DNA of 64,000 nt, taken from positions 23,773,501 through 23,837,500 of the forward strand of contig CM055883.1 of the NCBI GenBank assembly GCA_029582165.1. The letters run 5' to 3'. The position numbers and the translations under genes were made by a program. The notes under the pieces were generated by a model, which saw only the letters and a program-made list of their open reading frames with translations, did not search any database and had not been told where the DNA came from. Each line of letters begins with the position of its first letter. The first letter of the stretch is position 1. Source of the DNA: Portulaca oleracea (taxonomy: Eukaryota; Streptophyta; Magnoliopsida; Caryophyllales; Portulacaceae). Of the stretch, positions 42,896-53,774 are shown piece by piece.

Positions 42896-44017
42896 TGATG
42901 TATGCAAGGTCCTAAGATCAGAGTATTGACCTCACAATACACCACATTAACAAAAAAACACACAATTCTGGCCTCACAACAGAGATTCAAACACAAACAC
43001 ACCAAAACAGAACCTCACGACAAGAAATCAATTACAACCTCCTCAAAACAGAGCGCAAACACCAATGAACGAATGGATGATGATAAAATGATGATCGGAT
43101 GAACAAACTTACAATCAAACAGTAACCGAAGATAGTCTTGAGGCTCAAGCTGATACAGACCCACCACAACTAAAACTTCAAGGGCAATGGACTAGATGAC
43201 CTCAATGAATACAAGCACACCACCACTGAGATTACCAAGCTCTACACCCACCACAAGGATTGCCAAATCCTTGCTACTGTAGTAGAATTAACCAGAGATG
43301 AGAGTTTAACGTCACTCACAAACAAGAGGCTCAATTAAGGAACTCAAAATGCTATTGATTTCACTTATAGATGATCACCTCAAGCTGGCGATTACAAAGT
43401 ATATAAAGCTTGGGTTGAGCTAGGTGATTAAGAGTTTCCCCTTGCTTAAGAAACTTTCCTAATCCGGCATTAAGCTACATAACTAACTTAGTAAGCTAAT
43501 TAAGCCTCATTACAAACTGGATTACCTCAAATAAAAGGAAATAAAATGAAATAAAACCTAACAAACGCGTTTTCTTTATTACAAACGGTTAAATCACCTC
43601 ACAAGCTGGAAATGGCTACAACAGCTCGGAAGTGAGTCTTCGTGGAGGACCTCAACGTAGGATCATCTCATAGAACTGGAATATTCTCAACAGTTCCAGA
43701 AGTGATGTCTTCATAGAGGACCTCAAAACTGGCAAACATCTTCACTGAGCTGGAAAGTCCTCAACAGCTCTAGAGTGAAGTCTTCAAAGCGCTGGTGAGG
43801 ACCTCAATCCAAAGATATGAAATTAAGAAATAGCCTCACTGGTTGGCTGCTGCTATTGGTGATGATGTTGTTGTTGTTGGACGACCTCATGACTTGTTGG
43901 ACCATCATAAAGCACTCTTGGATGTCAGTGTTTGATGTGGTTGATGATGGCCTCAATGTTGATGTTGGTGAGGTCGTTGCTGCTCCTGATGCTGGTTCTG
44001 ATGGAGGACCTCCATCA
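42896..44017 (-). repeat. D 5' LTR
   Basis: 1122 bp, pair of 38108-39239. It carries the same three imperfect repeats in U3 (about 43604-43807). The copy of the tail frame here is fused by chance to the E3 protease frame. Confidence 0.9.
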
Positions 44018-44021
44018 AAGG

Positions 44022-44256
44022 CCCTCCCTAGAATAATCTCCGCTTCTAGATCTTTTCCTGTATCTAGTACCAAGAATTCAACAGGAACAATATGCTCTCC
44101 CATATGGAGGGGAGTGTCATGTAAGATCCCTAGAGGTTTTCTAAGGGTTTTATCTGCTAGACGAAGAATCTTGTCAGTCACCCTTAATTCCTTATGTTCA
44201 TATTTCCTTAGGTAAGACTTAGGCAAAACATTCACCTCAGATCCTGTATCGCACAA
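44022..44256 (-). pseudogene. E3 protease, N-terminal part
   Basis: CDTGSEVNVLPKSYL carries the aspartic protease active site DTG, followed by the conserved LRLADKTLRKPLGIL and EFLVLDTG segments and EIILGRA, where D is inserted. The Ala-Phe codons at the junction are supplied by the duplicated AAGGC. Confidence 0.83.
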
Positions 44257-44405
44257 TGCATACTTGATGGGTCTACCATCTAATTGGACAGGGATCCTAA
44301 AACTGCTTAGGTCTTCCTTATTAGGCCTAATTGAGGGGTTCTTAGTTCCCTCTATCAGGTCTGGTTTAGGTTCAGTCTTGATTACCCTATGTAAAATATG
44401 TTCTC

Positions 44406-45817
44406 CTAAGGTTCACACTCAAGGTTCACTTCCTCGCAGGTTATAGCGTTACATTGAGCACCTGGATTAGGGACAGGTTGAGGTGGTAAACTGGTAGAGG
44501 GAGTCGCCGAATGAGCGATCTGATTTTCTAAAATCTTTTTGTGGGTTGCTAAAGCCTCTACCTTTTGCATTAGGTCTTTTATAACACCTTCCTGTTTCTG
44601 TTGTCTTGCGATAAGACTCTCCATCATGGTTTCTAAATTAGATTTTCGGGGAGGTCCTTGTTGAGGTGGCCTTTGAGGTGGGGGAACAAACTTTTGTTGT
44701 CCTTGTCCTTGAAGAGGACCAGTGGGATTTTCGTTCCTATAGGAAAAATTAGGGTGGTTTCTAAGCCCAGTATGGTAAGTTTTAGAATTCATGTCATAAT
44801 TTTGTCTAGGATTGCCAATATAATTGGCATGTTGGACTTGTTCATTACTAATTCCACCTGTAGGGCAAGTAAAAGTTTCATATTCGGTCGACTGACAAAC
44901 ATTGCAGGTCGGAGGGTTAGATGGCAAACTTAATCGGTCCATTTTTTACGTTTAAAAATCAAGTTTAGATGACAATAATGAAATTGCATCAACATAAACT
45001 TACATCCCGCCTTTTGGCGGGGTTTAGACCATTGATAAGAGTTGTTCGCCAGATGTTCGATCAGACTCGTGACTTGAGGAACAGTTTTGTCCATAAGGTC
45101 GCCTCCAGCTGCAGAGAGGATGCTTCCTCTTGTTGATTCATTCGCTCCATTGAAGAAGGATTGGACAGGAACCCAAGGTTCAAATCCATGCTGACATTGT
45201 CGGAGAATGTCCTTGAATCTTTCCCAAGCATTGTACAGTGACTCATCCGGCTCTTGTGTGAATGTAGAAATCTGATTCCTTAGGCTGGTGAGCTTGCTTG
45301 GAGGAAAGTATTTCGCCAAAAAGGTGCTGGCGAGTTCGTCGAACGTTGTGATTGAATTCGGTGGAAGTGAGTCGAGCCACTCCCACGCTTTTCCTTCCAA
45401 CGAGAACGAGAAGATACGTAGCTTGACGGCGTCCTCCGATACGTTGTTGGCCTTATAAGTGTCACAAGCTTGACGGAAGAGTCGCAGATATCGGTTCGGA
45501 TCTTCGTTGGTCAACCCATGGAATGGTGATTTTGACACTAGGTTGATCAAAGACTGTCGCAGCTCGAAGTCGTTTGCTTGGATGGCGGGAACGTTGATTG
45601 CTGATTGCGGGTTGGTGACATTGGGAGTAAGATACTTCCCGAATGTCTTTGGTCGCTGTTCTCCCATCTCTTCTTCTTTTTTCGATTCCGATTTAAGCTC
45701 CTCTTCGTCCATTTCTTGATTTTCTTAAAATTCTTTCTCCAGTCTTGCCATTTTCCTTCTCTCTCGAAGTGTTCGTTCGATCTCAGGATCGTACTCGAAA
45801 GAGAAATCTTTTTGCAT
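44406..45817 (-). pseudogene. E3 gag
   Basis: ATG at 45817 (MQKDFSFEYDPEIERTLRERRKMARL). One TAA near 45724, then MDEEELKSESKKEEEMG and the retrotransposon gag domain: FGKYLTPNV, GLTNEDPNRYLRLFRQAC, EGKAWEWLDSLPPNSITTFDEL, LYNAWERFKDILRQC. A frame change near 44950 leads to the nucleocapsid-like part. There the knuckle reads CNVC-QSTE-Y-ETFT-C (44865-44906), with Tyr in place of His, then a Gln/Pro-rich region and a coiled coil (LETMMESLIARQQKQEGVIK). Ends at 44406 before the protease. Confidence 0.85.
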
Positions 45818-45938
45818 AAACCTGAAAAAGACAAAAACAAGAATACCAAGCGTAATAAAGAAAAATAAAGAAAAATAACAGAAATTAAATAACCTAGTCA
45901 CCCAGAGCGCGTTAAATCAATGGCGATTGGGAAACAAA

Positions 45939-45954
45939 TCCCGGAATGGCGCCA
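45939..45954 (-). other. E3 primer binding site, tRNA-Asp-like
   Basis: TGGCGCCATTCCGGGA on the minus strand, six bases from the LTR; compare the better match TGGCGCCGTTGCCGGGG in E4. Confidence 0.7.
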
Positions 45955-45960
45955 AAAACT

Positions 45961-47407
45961 TGTGGACCTAAAACATATAGGTGTCTGTATGCAGCAAGTG
46001 TGCAGTGCGTGTAGTAATAAAATATCATTCTCTCTCAGGGATTTGTGTTCAATCACGCACTAAACTAGTTCGCTATAAAGAACGCTAGGTCGATCCAAGG
46101 GGTGTAGTAAAGTTTTCTAAATTAAACTAAGAAAGCAGGAATTTTTAGGGGTTTTATCAAATATTTAAAAGCGTTCACAGGAGTCCACTCTAGTCAACTA
46201 ATCAAATTGTCAACAATTCCGGTGCAGGTAACAAGATAATTCGGGGTCTATAATCTTTCTAAGCCCTATCACTTTGATCTTTCGATCCTATGTGAGTTAC
46301 AGTCATTAGCCTAAACATTATTTCTAACTATTTAGCCTAATCAGAGATAAGAACTGACTATAAATTGACCCTAGGCAAGAATCATTATGTCTAACTATTT
46401 TCTAACCTATGCAATCTACGCAATCCGATTCAAGACTCAAACTGTCATTCTATTGTCAAGAATCTAAAACCAGGTACAGACTCAAACTGTCGTTCCATTG
46501 TCAAATTACCATGACATACAAAACACGCAGATTAAACGAATGAAAAGATCACCTAACACCAAAACTGTATTCAAATTCAATCAATTGACATCGAGTTTAT
46601 CCCCTAAACTAAGAAAATTAGCTACTCATAATTCTAAAGGTAAACATCGCAAAATCTAAATAACAAGAAAGCATTAAAGAGGAATAGAAATAAACTGTTT
46701 TCGAATTGGCGGAATCAATCTCTTCGTGTCACCCGAATCGATCTCTTTCGTGTTCTTCGATCACGAACAATAATCTAATCTAATAACAATCTTTTGGAAA
46801 CAACTGCAAATAAATTGATCTAAATCTACTCTAAAAGCTACCTAAAAATCTCTCTAAAAACTAGAGTAACGTAAGAAATCTCTCGCTTCTAATCGATGCT
46901 TGAAACGTCGGCTGTCGAAGCCCCTTTTATAACGGCTGGATTAGGGCATAAAACGCGGCCTGTGTTTTGGAAACACTGGCTGTGTTTTGCCCAAAATAGC
47001 GGACATCTCCGTGAGAGGGCGCTGGCCGCGCCTTCAAAACGCGGGCAGCGTTTTGTCTGTTCTCGGCTGCTAAAGTTTCTGGACAAGGCGCGGCCTGCGT
47101 TTCCAAAACGCTGCCTGCGCCTTGCCTCTCCGCTTCAATTGCGCTTGGGCCGAGTCGTTTAGGTCGTTCTTCCTTTCCTCGTCTTTCCTTCTTCAACTCT
47201 TTTCTTATTTTCTTTGATTTTTCCCACTTTTCCTTCAACTTTTCATGCTTTTTGATATAACTCCACTTATTTCTGCAAAACACACCAAATTCGCGAACAA
47301 GTGTATAAATCACAGAAGTTGACATAAAAATACGGAATTTCGGATATAAAAAGCATGAAACTGACATGATTTGAGCCCTAAAAACTCTATATAAAATTGT
47401 CTTATTA
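45961..47407 (-). repeat. E3 5' LTR
   Basis: 1447 bp, pair of 31945-33393; ends GGTCCACA on the element strand. It is flanked on the right by the target duplication CCCTC (47408-47412). Confidence 0.88.
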
Positions 47408-47631
47408 CCCTCCCTCTCTCTCCTTTCAACTTCTCAAAGATTCAATCTTTCTCATTCCTCCTCTCACAAAAGACTTCACGTCGCAAAAGCTTCCCACAGA
47501 TCCTGGTTTCTCACGTGAACCATCACATCTCTCTCTCTTATTCACACGAAGCATCCCATATTCAGATTGGTTGCACGTCTCCCCTGTGATGTGTAATTGA
47601 TCAAGCCTTACTTTGATCCCATTATACATCA
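47408..47631 (+). repeat. C-family LTR2, right part
   Basis: Continues the LTR broken at 31944: CT-rich leader, then TGATCAAGCCTTACTTTG and the end ATTATACATCA. PBS-like sequence follows. Confidence 0.88.
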
Positions 47632-47637
47632 TAATTT

Positions 47638-47649
47638 TAGTATCAGAGC
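47638..47649 (+). other. Primer binding site remnant (internal 2)
   Basis: TAGTATCAGAGC: one mismatch from the tRNA-iMet PBS. Confidence 0.7.
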
Positions 47650-47746
47650 TTAGGTTTCTTAGAGTGTAACCCTAACCCCACAAAACGGCCAAAAATAATC
47701 CCCTCCATGCCCAAACGCAAATCTAACCCCCTCCAAGGCTCACGAC

Positions 47747-48556
47747 ATGTTCCTTATGAGGAGAGTTCTTTGTAACTCAATTATTTCTGAAGACCAACAA
47801 CAACGAGAACCATCTTTCAATCTCGTTGCACAATCAAGGGAAAGGTCTGTTCTTTGATCATCGATGGAGGAAGCAGCAACAATGTGGTGTCAACTACTAT
47901 GGTGGACAAACTTCAGCTGGAAACGAGTCCACATCCAAAGCCATACCCCATCCAGTGCCTCAATCAGGGTGAAGATTTACAAGTTACTCAACGATGTTTG
48001 GAAAGCTTTTCCATTGGCAAATCATTCCAAGAATCTTTATGGTGTGACATTTTGCCTATGGATGCTTGCCATATTTTGCTAGGAAGACCATGGTTATTTG
48101 ACAGGAGTGTGAAGCATGATGGAAGATCTAACACCTACACTCTTGTGATGAAAAACAAGAGAATAACCCTAACTCAACTCAAAATAGCCCAACCGTCGCC
48201 ACCCAAAGAGAGTGATCCAAACTCCATCACTTCAATGACTACTGAACGCCATGAGTTTAGTGAGCATAAGGAGATCACTCCCTTAGAACCAAACACAAAA
48301 CCTAGCAACGAAAGTCCCACCAACGAGAACCCAAGTCTCGAAAAGGGTCACCCACTCGTCACCCCTCAGTTGGAACTACCCTCTCATGTGTTCCAAGAAG
48401 AGATACCACCAGAATTTCCCCCCAGTGTGACATTCATCACGAGATTGATCATGTTCCTAGATCTTTTGTGCATAACGAGTCTACACATTACGAGAACCCC
48501 AGTGGCAATCGAGAAGATCAAAAGCAAGTTGATTATCTTCAAACAAAGGGTATGAT
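47747..48556 (+). pseudogene. C-family pol, internal 2: retropepsin
   Basis: ATG 47747. A one-base loss (GAGAACCATC for GAGAAGCCATC near 47810), shared with internal 3, shifts the frame; the protease core is open from 47854 (IIDGGSSNNVVS, PHPKPYPIQ, ILLGRPWLFDRSV). The tail of this frame covers EEIPPEFPPS and reads into the start of RT, where E4 interrupts it at TATGAT (48551-48556). Confidence 0.83.
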
Positions 48557-49985
48557 TGTTTGGCCTCGTTCCGAGCCGAAATTCTTCTCTTTTATAGGGT
48601 ATATTCGCTTGTTTTAACCCCTATTTATACATTAGATATAGTGATTTGGTGTTTTGTAGGAAAATAAGGAGTTAGAAGAAGTTTAGGCTTAATTGAAGGT
48701 TTTTAGGGAATCTTGAGCTATTTCCCGAGTCAAACCAAGTCAACCCGAGCCGAGATCCGAGTCAAACCAAGTCAACCCGAGCCGAGAGCCGAGGTGAAAC
48801 CGAAGCCGGAAATTCCATATCAAGATTGGCGCAAAACAGGGGAACGGTACAAACTCAAAGGTTTGAAATACGTGTGCCTTCATTCTTTGGGTCATAACTC
48901 CTTCGTTACAACTCCGATTGGTCTAAAATTTGGGGAGCTTAAAGAAAACACCAAGAGCTTTCCATCATCTTACGGGCCTCAAACAAAGTTTGGATGAAGA
49001 AGTTATGCGCGTTTGAAGTCGGCAGGGAAAAGCTGCCCAGAACAGTGGCTCGTCCGAGCCATCAGCTGGCTCGCCCGAGCCAGGCTTCTGGGGCAACAAA
49101 GACACAAGCCAGGAGAGCCGGACAGTAGGCTTGCTCGCCCGAGCCACCCCAATGGCTCACCCGAGCCACTCTGTCTGCAGAAAAACTGACGCGCGTGCTG
49201 CGATTTGTTTCTAGGGTTTTGGGTTGTATTTTTCCTTCTTCTATAAATACCCACTTGTATTAATCCAACTTTAATCAATTAGCCTAGGTAGTTTAAGAGT
49301 AGAATTAGATTTAATTGCTTTCCTTTATTTGCTTTAATCTCTCTTAGTTGTTCTTCAAGTTTTCAATTGTTCTTCATTGTTCTTCAAGCTTTCTTTGATT
49401 TCTAGCATTTATATTCAAACTTTCTCAAGCTTTCTCAATTCAAGCAAGTTTCCATTGAAGTTTTACAAGCTTTCTCTTCTCTCTTCTCTCTCTCTCTCTC
49501 TAATCTCCATTGTTGACTTGATTTCAAAGCTCTCTAGTGTTAGCCACAATCAACTCCATTTTTAGTGGGGAGGAGGGTCAAGGAACTCCAATTCCACTTA
49601 CTAGTGAGAAGTTGGGGGATTCTTGGTAATCCAAACCACAATTTCTTGTTTGTTCGGGGGAAATTCGAATGTAGATTGAAGGTTAGAAGATTTTGGTCAT
49701 CAAAGGTATAATTTCTAGTTCAAAATTTTGTTGTTCATTCATTGTCTTCATTCATGTCTTTTAATTGATTTCATCCTTAAGTGTTTTCTTTATTGCTTTC
49801 CTTTAATTGCTTTCTTAATTATTATCATGTCTAGATTAGTTTAATGCTTTCTTTACATAATTTACCGCATTCCGCAATTGAGAAAAAATCCCTTCCACAA
49901 ACCGATTACCTCAATCAAGCCTAACACCCATCCTTGTGGACCGACAACCTTAACTCATAAAACCACGAAAATTACAACCGAACAA
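48557..49985 (+). repeat. E4 5' LTR
   Basis: Starts TGTTTGGCCTCG, ends CCGAACA(A). U3 has two direct repeats of CCGAGTCAAACCAAGTCAAC (48724-48785), four GGCTCGNCCGAGCC-type elements (49047-49167) and a TATAAATA (49242-49249), then a CT-rich leader. Confidence 0.87.
49242..49249 (+). promoter_or_regulatory. TATA box of E4 5' LTR
   Basis: TATAAATA, conserved in the 3' LTR at 54442-54449, 75-80 bases after the CGAGCC repeat cluster. Confidence 0.65.
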
Positions 49986-50003
49986 TGGCGCCGTTGCCGG
50001 GGA
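49986..50003 (+). other. E4 primer binding site, tRNA-Asp type
   Basis: TGGCGCCGTTGCCGGGGA, complementary to the 3' end of plant tRNA-Asp, directly after the LTR. Confidence 0.85.
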
Positions 50004-50132
50004 TGGCGTTATTTGGTAGATTAGGTGATTGGTTTGTGTGTAAATAGTTTAATTGCTTTCTTGATTATGTTAGAAAAATGTAGCACAAAAACTTGAATAT
50101 CAAAAAAAAACGAAAAAAATAGAAAAAAAAAT

Positions 50133-51476
50133 ATGACATGTTTTAGCTTCCCTCAAAATGAGCAAGAATTATTTTGTGATTATCGTGATAGATTAAATGA
50201 TTATCTTGCTTATTGGCCCCTCATGGTTATATTTATTCTAATTGGGAAGTGTTAGTTGTTACTAATGAGGGATTGAACTTCGAGACCCGTTCTCTTCTGA
50301 ATTACTTTGATTTCAATGTTGAAAATGAGTATCGGGCTTGGGATTTATTTGATTGGTTGTACATGGATACTCGTCAATTTGGGAAGACTTTTTATTCATC
50401 GGGTTCTTGTTTTGGCAATCCGTGTGCTCTTCATGCTCAATTGCACTATGAGAAAACGTTATGATCTTTCTCCATGTGATGATGTTGAGTCTCGTCATTT
50501 GTGTGTGCATTGTGAATCTCCGTCTCATGCTTCCGAATCTTGTAGACTAGATAAAATTGGTGCTTAAATAGTTGGTTTACAAGATAGGGTGAATAAATGC
50601 ATGCATGAATTTGAGCACGTGCTTAAACCTAGGGTAGAAACTTATCTTGCACAATTGGTTGATTAGAATGTTGAAAAAGGTAATTCATCATCTGTGAGTC
50701 CTGAAATGCATATTGATTCTGTTGTGTATGATGAGGATAATGACTATTATAACCGACCATGCCTTGGACTACTTAGTAATTCCTTAGCTCCAGCCCCACC
50801 TAATGAGCATGAGGAACATGATGATTTTGTGTGTGATGATGTAGAATTAGTTGAAAACATGCTAGATGATGAACTATTGTCCACACCCTTTTCCATGCCT
50901 TTATGTGAAGAAAAGATTGATTTTAGTGAATGCCATGATGTAATTGAGCATGATCTTGTTGAGAGTGAAATTGAATCTGTTGTGATTGAATGTGTGCTTG
51001 ATAACGATTTGTTCACTTTCATTGAGGATCATTGCATTAGTGAGGCATTAGCTACCCTTGTATGTGAGTCCATTGATGTGCATACCTGTGATGATGAGCA
51101 TAATTCTTTGGGGATTGATCATGATTGTTTGAACTTGGTTGTTGATGATGATGCTTTTGATGATGACATGCTTTATGAGTCATTCACGATGAGTTATGAC
51201 CCTGAACCTTCCACTTTCACTTTTGATGTTGCTTTGGATGATGCACCTTTGTCTTTTGATGTTGATAGTTCTTCTAGCGAGTCTGATATTGATGAAGATG
51301 AAGATGTGCTTGTGTGTGATGTTCGGAGTGTTATGATGTGGTCTAACCCTCTGTTTTCCTTATCACCTATTGACGATTGTGATGGTTATTTGGATGAGAG
51401 TGGTGATTTGGAATTTGTGATTGATGAAAATTGCATGGAAATTGAGTTTGAACCATTGTTTGCATCCAAGTCTTAG
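50133..51476 (+). pseudogene. E4 gag-like polyprotein with CCHC knuckle and Asp-rich tail
   Basis: ATG 50133 (MTCFSFPQNEQELF). The frame shifts near 50215 and back near 50460; the middle part reads FETRSLLNYFDFNVENEYRAWDLFDWLYMD. A perfect C-x2-C-x4-H-x4-C knuckle (CVHC-ESPS-H-ASES-C) lies at 50502-50543. Two in-frame stops (about 50565 and 50665) separate it from a 257-residue frame (ATG 50706 to 51476) rich in Asp and Glu with runs such as EDEDVLVCDV. Similar gag-plus-acidic-tail proteins are known from large non-autonomous plant elements; the role of the acidic tail is unknown. Confidence 0.7.
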
Positions 51477-52034
51477 CATGAGCATGTTCAGAAATATGTT
51501 GTATTGCCTCCTTCCGTTGATTTGTATACCCAATCTCCATTTACGAGTCATGGGAGGATCCATTTGTCATGTCTTCTTTCACTATGCCTAGGAAAGTCTT
51601 GTATATTCATGCATTTCATCATTTCTATGATTTTTCTAGGGCATTTGATAAATTGTTAAGGGCACTAATGTTTGTTGATGTGCTATTGCGAGTGTGCTCT
51701 TACCACCACCATTCTGAGATGCATGAGAGGATGCATGATTTGTTACTTCGGGCGTTGAATGGTTCTGACTTGGTGGCCGATATCGTGAGGTGAGAAGGAA
51801 TGAGCTTATTGATAAGAAGCCTTCTAGGTAATATCTTTCCTCACCTTCTTGTGTATATTTAGTGTGTCGGTTTTCTTTTCTTCTTTTATTTTCTTTTTGT
51901 GTGTGTCTTTTTCTTTTATTTTGGGGTGCTTGCTTACCTACTTCTATTTTTCCATTTTGAGGACTCGACAACCTCTTTGTGTTGGAGTGGGAGGGTAGTT
52001 TGCATTCCAGTTTTCGAGTCTAAGAAAAGAAAAA

Positions 52035-52316
52035 ATGAGTCGTTTTGTAAATATTTTAGTTTGTTTTCTTAGTTCATTAGTCCTTGGTGTCTTGTATAAT
52101 TTGTTTTTCTTTTTGTTTCATCTTGCATATGAACCATCACACATAGTATGCTTTTCTTGTTTATTTCTAACTTTTTGTGTGATGTTCCTTGGATCGTGGA
52201 TGGGATATGCTTTTATTGAAGACCTCGAGGTAACCTTTTTCCACTCTCTTTATGTGAATATATCAATGATCCATGTTGCATGCTTGATTTCTCCTTTTTG
52301 GTGGCGAACCCCTTGA
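52035..52316 (+). CDS. Small hydrophobic ORF in E4 (uncertain)
   Basis: ATG 52035, 93 codons to TGA. Three hydrophobic stretches (FVNILVCFLSSLVLGVLYNL, IVCFSCLFLTFCVMFLGSW, ISMIHVACLISPFWW) could span membranes. It lies between two PPT-like repeats, in the place where env-like genes sit in Athila elements. T-rich sequence alone can give such a frame, and no family is recognised. Confidence 0.25.
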   Translation: MSRFVNILVCFLSSLVLGVLYNLFFFLFHLAYEPSHIVCFSCLFLTFCVMFLGSWMGYAFIEDLEVTFFHSLYVNISMIHVACLISPFWWRTP

Positions 52317-53070
52317 GTGTGAATGTTGGATATATATTGCTGTTGGAGCCGTGTGGGCTCGGGTCGCCACCGCTTTTTATGTGATAAGTGTTTTGTATAT
52401 ATGTTCTTCTTAGTTTTCTACCTTATTTGTGACACCCTTCTCACAATGGAGACAATGTGATGTTTTGTGTTGGAGTGGGGGTGTTATTTTCCATGTGTCA
52501 TGGGTAGATCACATAGTTTTTGAGTCTTTTATTTTTGTCTTTCGTAGTTTGTGTCCAAAATCTAAAAATATTTTGTGTGTGAAAGAAAAAAGGGGAGAAA
52601 TGTTGTGAAAAACCCAAAAGTTGTTTTTCTTTTTGAAGATATTTCCGTTCACAGTTGTGTAGATAGTTGTCTAATTGGCTGATTCAATCAGTTAGAAGCG
52701 GCCGGTATGAAAAATGACAGGCCTTAGGAAGGATTTTTGCCATGACTTATCTCTATTAGACCTCTACATGGAATGGGAAAGCGGATTCCTCAAATCTTAC
52801 ACGCTTTGACTGTGAATTCTTACCTAAGTTAGACGGTTTTAGTTGTTCAATTGCTTAAGCTCTTAATTAATGCATTAAATAATTACTGTCGGGCCTACCG
52901 CCATGGGTTGGTTTGGGTGGATCGGCACCCTATGCCCCTTAAGTGCAATGACTCACGTATGGAGAAACCCAGCAGGAAGGGTAACCCTTTGCGAAGGCCG
53001 GTGTTTAAATCCCGCAAAACCCGACACAAACGCTCTAAAAGACACAAAACGAATTGAGTGGAAATAAAAG

Positions 53071-53245
53071 AGCGTAGGTTTTGAAAAAGAAAGAAAATAG
53101 CGAAGCAAGAAAAAGAAAAAAAGAGTTGAGCAAAAGAATGGTAAGAAAGAGAAAAGTAAAAAAAGAAAAGAGCAAAGTAAGAAAAAGAAAGAAAAGAGAG
53201 CAAAGTAAGAAAAAGAAAGAAAAGAGAGGTTGAAAGAAAAACCAA
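53071..53245 (+). repeat. Purine-rich (AAAGAAAG-type) tract in E4
   Basis: Nearly pure A/G for about 175 bases with repeats of AGCAAAGTAAGAAAAAGAAA. The hydrophobic minus-strand frames over it are low-complexity artefacts. Confidence 0.7.
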
Positions 53246-53774
53246 GAGTGAAGTAGGATAGATAATCCCGAGCTTGAGCATGTGAACAACTCTGATTGTC
53301 TGGTTTAGGATAGGAAGGACCGACTAGAGCCCACTTGCACATATGCACGAGGTGTTTTGCTCATCAGGAAGTGTTCTGGTTCAAAATCTCAAAGATTGGC
53401 AGTTTTCCAACCTTCGTGTCTTAATTTATTTATACTTGCTTTTTCCAATTGATTGTTGAGGCGGGTTGGGGAACTAGGTGCATGATTGGGGATGGGAATA
53501 TTTTCTTTGCTTTTGTTTTGTTTCGATTTTCGGTTTTCGCTTCTTTTTCTTTCCCCTTTTTCTTTTCTCATGGCTTTTGTGGGTATAGTTGCTATAAACC
53601 CTTACGAGACCTACCTCGTCCACCCGGGCTGCCGGGGGGTTTAAAGGGCTTGTGCATGTGCTAAATGCATCCGCGATTCCTGCGAAAGTGAGTGAGTTTT
53701 TTTTAGTTTTTCTTTCTAGTCCATTTCTTTGTTTTTAGTTTGCTCGGGGCGAGCAAACCCTTGTGTTGGAGTGG

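Larger units (their letters stand above)
38108..44017 (-). mobile_element. D: chromovirus-like Ty3/gypsy element
   Basis: 5910 bp on the minus strand with LTRs 38108-39239 and 42896-44017 and perfect target duplication AAGGC (38103-38107 and 44018-44022). Order on its own strand: 5' LTR, PBS, gag, protease, RT, RNase H remnant, integrase with tail running into the 3' LTR. It is the youngest visible insertion in this nest, since it interrupts E3, which interrupts C. LTRs start TGATGG and end CATCA, a pairing that, with the tRNA-iMet PBS and pol tail in the LTR, suggests the CRM side of the chromoviruses (inference). Confidence 0.92.
31945..47407 (-). mobile_element. E3: Athila/Tat-like LTR element, gag-PR-env-like, interrupted by D
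   Basis: Minus-strand element with LTRs 31945-33393 and 45961-47407 and target duplication CCCTC at 31940-31944 and 47408-47412. In transcription order: 5' LTR (right), PBS, gag, protease, a long non-coding stretch, an env-like ORF, a second non-coding stretch, PPT, 3' LTR (left). RT, RNase H and integrase are absent, so it must have depended on a helper. Without D it is about 9.5 kb. D sits inside its protease gene. Confidence 0.9.
51477..53774 (+). other. E4 non-coding region upstream of 3' LTR
   Basis: About 2.3 kb. A short frame at 51569-51793 (MPRKVLYIHAFHHFYDFSRA) could be a broken continuation of gag. TTGTGTTGGAGTGG occurs identically at 51977-51990, 52465-52478 and 53761-53774, the last adjoining the 3' LTR as the probable PPT. 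An A/G-rich tract is at 53071-53245. Confidence 0.6.

Noticed and set aside
52953..53348. Overlapping hydrophobic minus-strand frames resembling membrane proteins
   Set aside because: They are artefacts of the A/G-rich tract 53071-53245; all three minus frames give Phe/Leu/Ser runs.
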